Positions 6,453-9,928 of a stretch of DNA of 9,928 nt are shown in pieces. The notes beneath the pieces are model-generated. The model was not told where the DNA came from, did not search any database, and saw nothing but the letters and a program-made list of their open reading frames with translations. Location: positions 1-9,928 of the forward strand of contig SLLF01000295.1 of assembly GCA_007134175.1 (NCBI GenBank). Reading direction: 5' to 3'. Position 1 is the first letter of the stretch; each line of letters starts with the position of its first letter. The DNA comes from Kiritimatiellia bacterium (GTDB taxonomy: Bacteria; Verrucomicrobiota; Kiritimatiellia; SLAD01). The position numbers and the translations under genes are program-made.

Positions 6453-8191
6453 AAGACCATCACTATCGTTATCCCGGCAGTGTACTGGTTCATATCTTCA
6501 AGAACCTCCGTGTTTTTCGCCGTGGCATGGGTTTTGCCATACTGCGCACCTTGATGCTGGCGCCGCTGCCCTGGCTGTTCCGACTGATCATCGACACCCA
6601 TGTGGCGACGGCCAACATACCCGCACTGCTGGTTACCGCCTTAATTGTTGTTGGTTTATTGTTTCTGCATTATGCCTTTGCTGTCGCCGGCGCCAGTGAA
6701 ATCAGCCGGGAAAACGGCCGGTTAATGCTGCGCCTGCGCAGCGACATCTTTAACAAGTTGCACTTCCTGGCCTTCGGCTATCTGGACCGGCAGAAGACCG
6801 GGCGATTACTCTCAAAGTATGCGTTCGATACCCAGCGAATCGAGATGATCACCATGCAGTTGATCAATCAGTTCGTGCCGCAAATGCTATACAGCTTGAC
6901 GCTGTCTACGGTCTTGGTTTTGATGCATTGGCAACTGGCGTTGCTGTTGCTTGCATTGGTGCCGATCTATGGCTTTACCCACAGTTTGTTTCATCGCCGC
7001 CTCAAGCAGCGCCAGCGTCAAACGCGCCTGGCCCAGGAGAGATTGACCGGAGCGGCCAGTGAGGCCATCAACGCGCTGCGGCTGGTGCGCAGTTTTGGCG
7101 AAGAAGACCAAGTGACGGAGAATATCGACCAGTTCAGTTATCGGCTGACCCACAGCCGGTTCAACGTCACGGTGCTGAACACGATGTTTAACGCCTTTGC
7201 GCACACCATGGTCCAGCTGTTTACCCTGCTTTCCCTTGCGGGAGGAGCGTACTTCGCTATTCGTGGAGCCATTACCATGGGCACCCTGTTCGCCTTTATG
7301 GCGGCCTTGCCCGTGGTGTTATCCCCGGTGCAGATGATCACCGGCCTGATTGAGCAATACTATGTGGCTCAGGAAGGTTATTTCAGTGTGAAGGAATTAC
7401 TGGATTCGACGTATGTGGAGGATTGGCAAGGCACGCGTGAGATTAAATCGATGACGGGACGCTTGACCTTTGAAGCGGTTTCGTTTGCTTATCCCCAAAC
7501 GGATATCCAGGTGTTGAAACAGTTCACCTTGGAGATTGCAGCGGGCAGCCACGTGGCGTTGGTCGGTCCCTCCGGATCAGGCAAAAGTACGGTGGCGCAG
7601 CTGGTGCTCGGGCTGTATAAGCCGCAAGAAGGTCGTATCCTGGTCGACGGCATTCCGCAGGCGGATCTCAGTATGCGTTGGCTACGGCAGCAATCGGCCG
7701 TGGTCTTGCAGGATATTCTGCTGTTCTCCGGCACCGTGGCCGACAACATTCGCTTTGCCCAGCCGAACGCCTCCGATGAGCAGGTCCGCGAGGCCGCCCG
7801 CATGGCCAATGCCGACCAATTCATCTCCGAACTGTCAAAAGGATATGAAACCATTGTCGGGGAACGCGGCGTGATGATTTCCGGCGGGCAACGGCAACGG
7901 TTGTCGATTGCCCGTGCCATTTTGCGTAATCCGCGCTTGCTGATATTGGACGAAGCGACATCGGCGCTCGACTACGAAAGCGAGCATCTGGTTCAAGAGG
8001 CGTTGCTGCGGGTGGCGACTGGTCGGACCGTGATTACCATTGCCCATCGCCTCAGCACCATTCGCGCGGCCGACTGGATCGTGGTTATGCGCCAGGGCCG
8101 GATTATCGAACAGGACACCTACTCGGAACTCGCACAGCAGGACGGATTGTTCGCCGACCTGTTGCGCATGCAGAACGAGCCGGCGGGCTAG
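6449..8191 (+). CDS. Half-size ABC exporter, permease fused to ATPase (MsbA/LmrA type)
   Basis: The 580-residue protein has the usual length of a half transporter. Residues 1 to about 320 form the transmembrane domain, with hydrophobic segments near 29-48, 59-81, 142-160, 162-180, 245-271 and 276-297. The ATPase domain follows: A-loop Y348, Walker A GPSGSGKST (373-381), Q-loop Q421, signature ISGGQ (477-481, isoleucine in place of leucine), Walker B RLLILDE (496-502) with catalytic E502, D-loop SALD (505-508) and switch H533. All ATPase motifs are intact, so it should be active as a homodimer. There is no N-terminal C39 peptidase domain, which argues against a classical double-glycine peptide exporter. 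ATG 6449 is chosen because it overlaps the preceding stop; an upstream in-frame ATG at 6341 would lie inside the adaptor gene. With the HlyD partner it probably exports a lipid, glycolipid or small molecule. Confidence 0.93.
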   Translation: MKDHHYRYPGSVLVHIFKNLRVFRRGMGFAILRTLMLAPLPWLFRLIIDTHVATANIPALLVTALIVVGLLFLHYAFAVAGASEISRENGRLMLRLRSDIFNKLHFLAFGYLDRQKTGRLLSKYAFDTQRIEMITMQLINQFVPQMLYSLTLSTVLVLMHWQLALLLLALVPIYGFTHSLFHRRLKQRQRQTRLAQERLTGAASEAINALRLVRSFGEEDQVTENIDQFSYRLTHSRFNVTVLNTMFNAFAHTMVQLFTLLSLAGGAYFAIRGAITMGTLFAFMAALPVVLSPVQMITGLIEQYYVAQEGYFSVKELLDSTYVEDWQGTREIKSMTGRLTFEAVSFAYPQTDIQVLKQFTLEIAAGSHVALVGPSGSGKSTVAQLVLGLYKPQEGRILVDGIPQADLSMRWLRQQSAVVLQDILLFSGTVADNIRFAQPNASDEQVREAARMANADQFISELSKGYETIVGERGVMISGGQRQRLSIARAILRNPRLLILDEATSALDYESEHLVQEALLRVATGRTVITIAHRLSTIRAADWIVVMRQGRIIEQDTYSELAQQDGLFADLLRMQNEPAG

Positions 8192-8231
8192 TCCACGTTG
8201 TCACCCAAGGGGCTGGCCAGTGGCTTTCGTA
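8192..8231. other. Convergent intergenic gap
   Basis: Only 40 bp separate the converging ends of the exporter and PAS genes. The gap contains the palindrome CTGGCCAG (8213-8220) but no stem-loop with a T-run on either strand, so no intrinsic terminator is recognised. Confidence 0.5.
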
Positions 8232-9173
8232 TCAAGCCTGCTCCAAGGTCAGAACAAAGGTAGCGGGCTCGTCGCGGTGGGGGGGCAGGCGCTTCAAGAC
8301 CGCTTGATAGGTCCGGCTTGTCCGGCCCCGCTTGACGACCACTTCGCCACGCCACTGATTGTCCTCGGTGCTCTTCAATCGGTCACGAGCAGCCCGTAAG
8401 GGGGCCGCGTCTGCCAGGATCGAGTCAATGGACGCTGACGTCAGTGGCTCGTCCCGATGGCCGGAGCAACACTCGGTAGCGGTCTCATTGGCATAGATGA
8501 TCGCGCCGTCGGCCTGGATCAGCAGCAAGGGCGTCCCGCTGTAGGCCGCGGCATCCCGCTCCAGTGATTGCTTGCGTTCCACCTTCTTCTTGCGGTCCAC
8601 ATTACGGATGGTCAACAACAGGTCGTTCGGGTGTAAATAGTGGATGGCACCAAAGGCAATCTCTGCCGCAAATGTGCCGCCGTCGGCTTTCAGCCCGTTC
8701 GTGCTCAGTACCGTGAAACGGCCATTGGCCACATGAGCCCGAATCTTGTTGAGCACCAAGGTGTTGAAACCCGAAATCAAACGGGTGACCGACAATCCCC
8801 AGAGCTCCGATTCGGTATGGCCGAAAAACTGTTCGGCTCGCGGGTTGCACCCGATTACATTGCCCTTCTCGTCCAGGATTAGCACCGCGTCATACAGACT
8901 GCCCAGCAGTGCCTTGCACAGCGATCGATCACGGGCGCGTTCATGCTGCGACGCGACAGCTGGATCCGGCCCCCCCTCCATGGCATCCGGTCTGTCGGCC
9001 TCCCCGGTCGGCGGCGACGGGGGGGAGGGCATGTCCAGCATATCGAGCGGTGTGGCCGTTTCTCCGCCGTGGTGATTGTCCGACAACGCCAACGAATCCG
9101 TCCCGGCATCCTCGTTCACGGATGTTGGGGCGTCCGTACGCAACGCTTGTTTTAATGAGGACCACTTCATCAT
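8232..9173 (-). CDS. Tandem PAS-domain protein without a recognisable output domain
   Basis: This 313-residue protein has a charged, proline-rich N-terminus (about 14-80) followed by two PAS sensory domains. The first, about 86-193, is clear: LYDAVLILDEKGNVIGCN (93-110), then the helix AEQFFGHTESELWG (113-126). A charged linker (193-210) joins it to the second, about 210-311, which shows TPLLLIQADGAIIYANETA (214-232). PAS domains bind ligands or cofactors or mediate protein contacts. There is no histidine kinase, GGDEF, EAL, sigma-54 or DNA-binding domain, and the protein ends with the second PAS fold. It is predicted to be cytoplasmic, with no signal peptide or membrane segment. The start may be ATG 9173 or the adjacent ATG 9170. 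The ribosome binding site GAGAG overlaps the TGA of the zinc-ribbon gene 12 bp upstream, so the two are probably co-transcribed. It likely acts as an adaptor or sensor subunit; the partner is unknown. Confidence 0.8.
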   Translation of the reverse strand: MMKWSSLKQALRTDAPTSVNEDAGTDSLALSDNHHGGETATPLDMLDMPSPPSPPTGEADRPDAMEGGPDPAVASQHERARDRSLCKALLGSLYDAVLILDEKGNVIGCNPRAEQFFGHTESELWGLSVTRLISGFNTLVLNKIRAHVANGRFTVLSTNGLKADGGTFAAEIAFGAIHYLHPNDLLLTIRNVDRKKKVERKQSLERDAAAYSGTPLLLIQADGAIIYANETATECCSGHRDEPLTSASIDSILADAAPLRAARDRLKSTEDNQWRGEVVVKRGRTSRTYQAVLKRLPPHRDEPATFVLTLEQA

Positions 9174-9185
9174 GATTACTGACTC

Positions 9186-9914
9186 TCAAGACAAGAAATC
9201 CGACAAATCCATCCGGACCGTCATGGATGGATCGTCGGGCTTCTTCTGATCGGCGTCGACTTCTTCCGCGCCTTCCTCCTCAAAGGTGGACCCTTTTTGG
9301 GGCACTTGCAAGCGCGAACCACACGCGGGGCAATCCGCTTTCAATCCCACCATTTCCAGCGGGGCCTCGATTTCCTGCCCGCATTCGTTGCAGAAGAAGG
9401 TGACAAAATCAGAAACTCCTTGAACCGCGCGTTCCTCCTCTGCCCTTTCTGTTTCCTGCGTCATCTTAATCTCCTCGGTAATGTTAAGAATATCGGGAAT
9501 GCGAAATTCGCCCCGGCATTCGGGGCAGATGCCCTCCGCGCCTGCGTCGGCAGGCAGGGCGGCGATCGTCTCGCCGCAATGTGGACAGGGAAAGTCAAAA
9601 GTGGCCTCGTCGCCGGCGTCGGGTTGCGGAGTGCGCTTGGTTTCCACTTGCAGTGGCGGGAGGTCTTCTTCCTGCTCCTCGTCCGCCACGGATGGCATGG
9701 TGGGGGAAACCGGTTCTATTTCTTTTGCAGCGGCCGATGGCGACGCTACTGCAGGCGTCAGTGTCGGTTGTTCATCGGTGGCGGGGCGATCGGCAGACTG
9801 GGATTCTTTTGTTGGTTGCTCTGCGCTGGGCGGGGGTGATTCCGTGACCGGGTGATCCGCCTCTTCACTCTTTTGCGCCGATTGGGGGGTGGCGTTTTGA
9901 GCGGCTTCTGGCAT
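9186..9914 (-). CDS. Acidic protein with two CxxC zinc ribbons; 5' end uncertain
   Basis: From ATG 9914 the protein has 242 residues. Residues 1-105 are low-complexity, rich in proline, serine, glutamate and alanine, and probably disordered. Two zinc ribbons follow with identical spacing, C-x2-C-x16-C-x2-C: C110, C113, C130, C133 and C175, C178, C195, C198. Each is followed by a short strand ending in IP or VP (EFRIP, RLQVP), which suggests duplication. The tail is acidic and ends in TVRMDLSDFLS. There are no membrane segments. The ribbons may mediate protein or nucleic-acid contacts, but I recognise no specific function. The start is doubtful: no ribosome binding site precedes 9914 and the frame stays open to the right edge at 9928, so the gene may begin outside the window. 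A strong GAGGAG before the internal ATG at 9464 could start a 92-residue form. It probably shares an operon with the PAS gene. Confidence 0.7.
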   Translation of the reverse strand: MPEAAQNATPQSAQKSEEADHPVTESPPPSAEQPTKESQSADRPATDEQPTLTPAVASPSAAAKEIEPVSPTMPSVADEEQEEDLPPLQVETKRTPQPDAGDEATFDFPCPHCGETIAALPADAGAEGICPECRGEFRIPDILNITEEIKMTQETERAEEERAVQGVSDFVTFFCNECGQEIEAPLEMVGLKADCPACGSRLQVPQKGSTFEEEGAEEVDADQKKPDDPSMTVRMDLSDFLS

Positions 9915-9928
9915 AGGCGATTGGTTAG

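Noticed and set aside
6449..8191. Bacteriocin or double-glycine peptide exporter
   Set aside because: No N-terminal C39 peptidase domain, and no small precursor peptide gene was seen nearby.
8232..9173. Sensor histidine kinase
   Set aside because: The protein ends after the second PAS domain; no H-box, ATPase or other output domain follows.

Overview
The window looks like a piece of chromosome from a moderately GC-rich, Gram-negative-type bacterium, with closely packed genes. A long Gfo/Idh/MocA oxidoreductase beside an AraC regulator, a HlyD-type membrane fusion protein paired with an ABC exporter, and a protein with two CxxC zinc ribbons behind an acidic, proline-rich tail together resemble the PVC group (Verrucomicrobiota, Kiritimatiellota, Lentisphaerota). 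That assignment is a judgement from gene style; no rRNA or other phylogenetic marker is present. No tRNA, rRNA, CRISPR array, transposase, integrase or phage gene was seen.

Layout from left to right. (1) Positions 1-734, minus strand: an AraC-family regulator cut by the left edge inside its DNA-binding domain. (2) A 70-bp divergent intergenic region. (3) 805-2142, plus strand: a Gfo/Idh/MocA oxidoreductase. (4) A 480-bp non-coding region (2143-2622) with short direct and inverted repeats, a strong hairpin, and then a good sigma70-type promoter and a leader hairpin. (5) 2623-8191, plus strand: a tight four-gene run of GT-C membrane glycosyltransferase, ROK-family sugar kinase, HlyD-like membrane fusion protein and half-size ABC exporter. 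Junctions are 16 bp, 4 bp and a 4-bp ATGA overlap, so it is very probably one operon. (6) A 40-bp convergent gap. (7) 8232 to the right edge, minus strand: a two-PAS-domain protein with no visible output domain, preceded 12 bp upstream by the double zinc-ribbon protein, whose 5' end may lie outside the window.

How the genes may work together. The AraC regulator probably controls the divergent oxidoreductase, a common arrangement for sugar or polyol catabolism. The four-gene operon joins a membrane glycosyltransferase and a sugar kinase to an ABC/HlyD export pair. A role in making and moving a glycosylated envelope component or glycolipid is plausible, but nothing in the sequence identifies the cargo. 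The minus-strand pair on the right looks like a sensory or adaptor unit acting through protein contacts, because neither protein has a catalytic or recognisable DNA-binding output domain.

No clearly new system is demonstrated. The points most worth a second look are the composition of the four-gene operon, the loss of the zinc-binding cysteines in the ROK kinase, the PAS/zinc-ribbon pair, and the repeat-bearing intergenic region.
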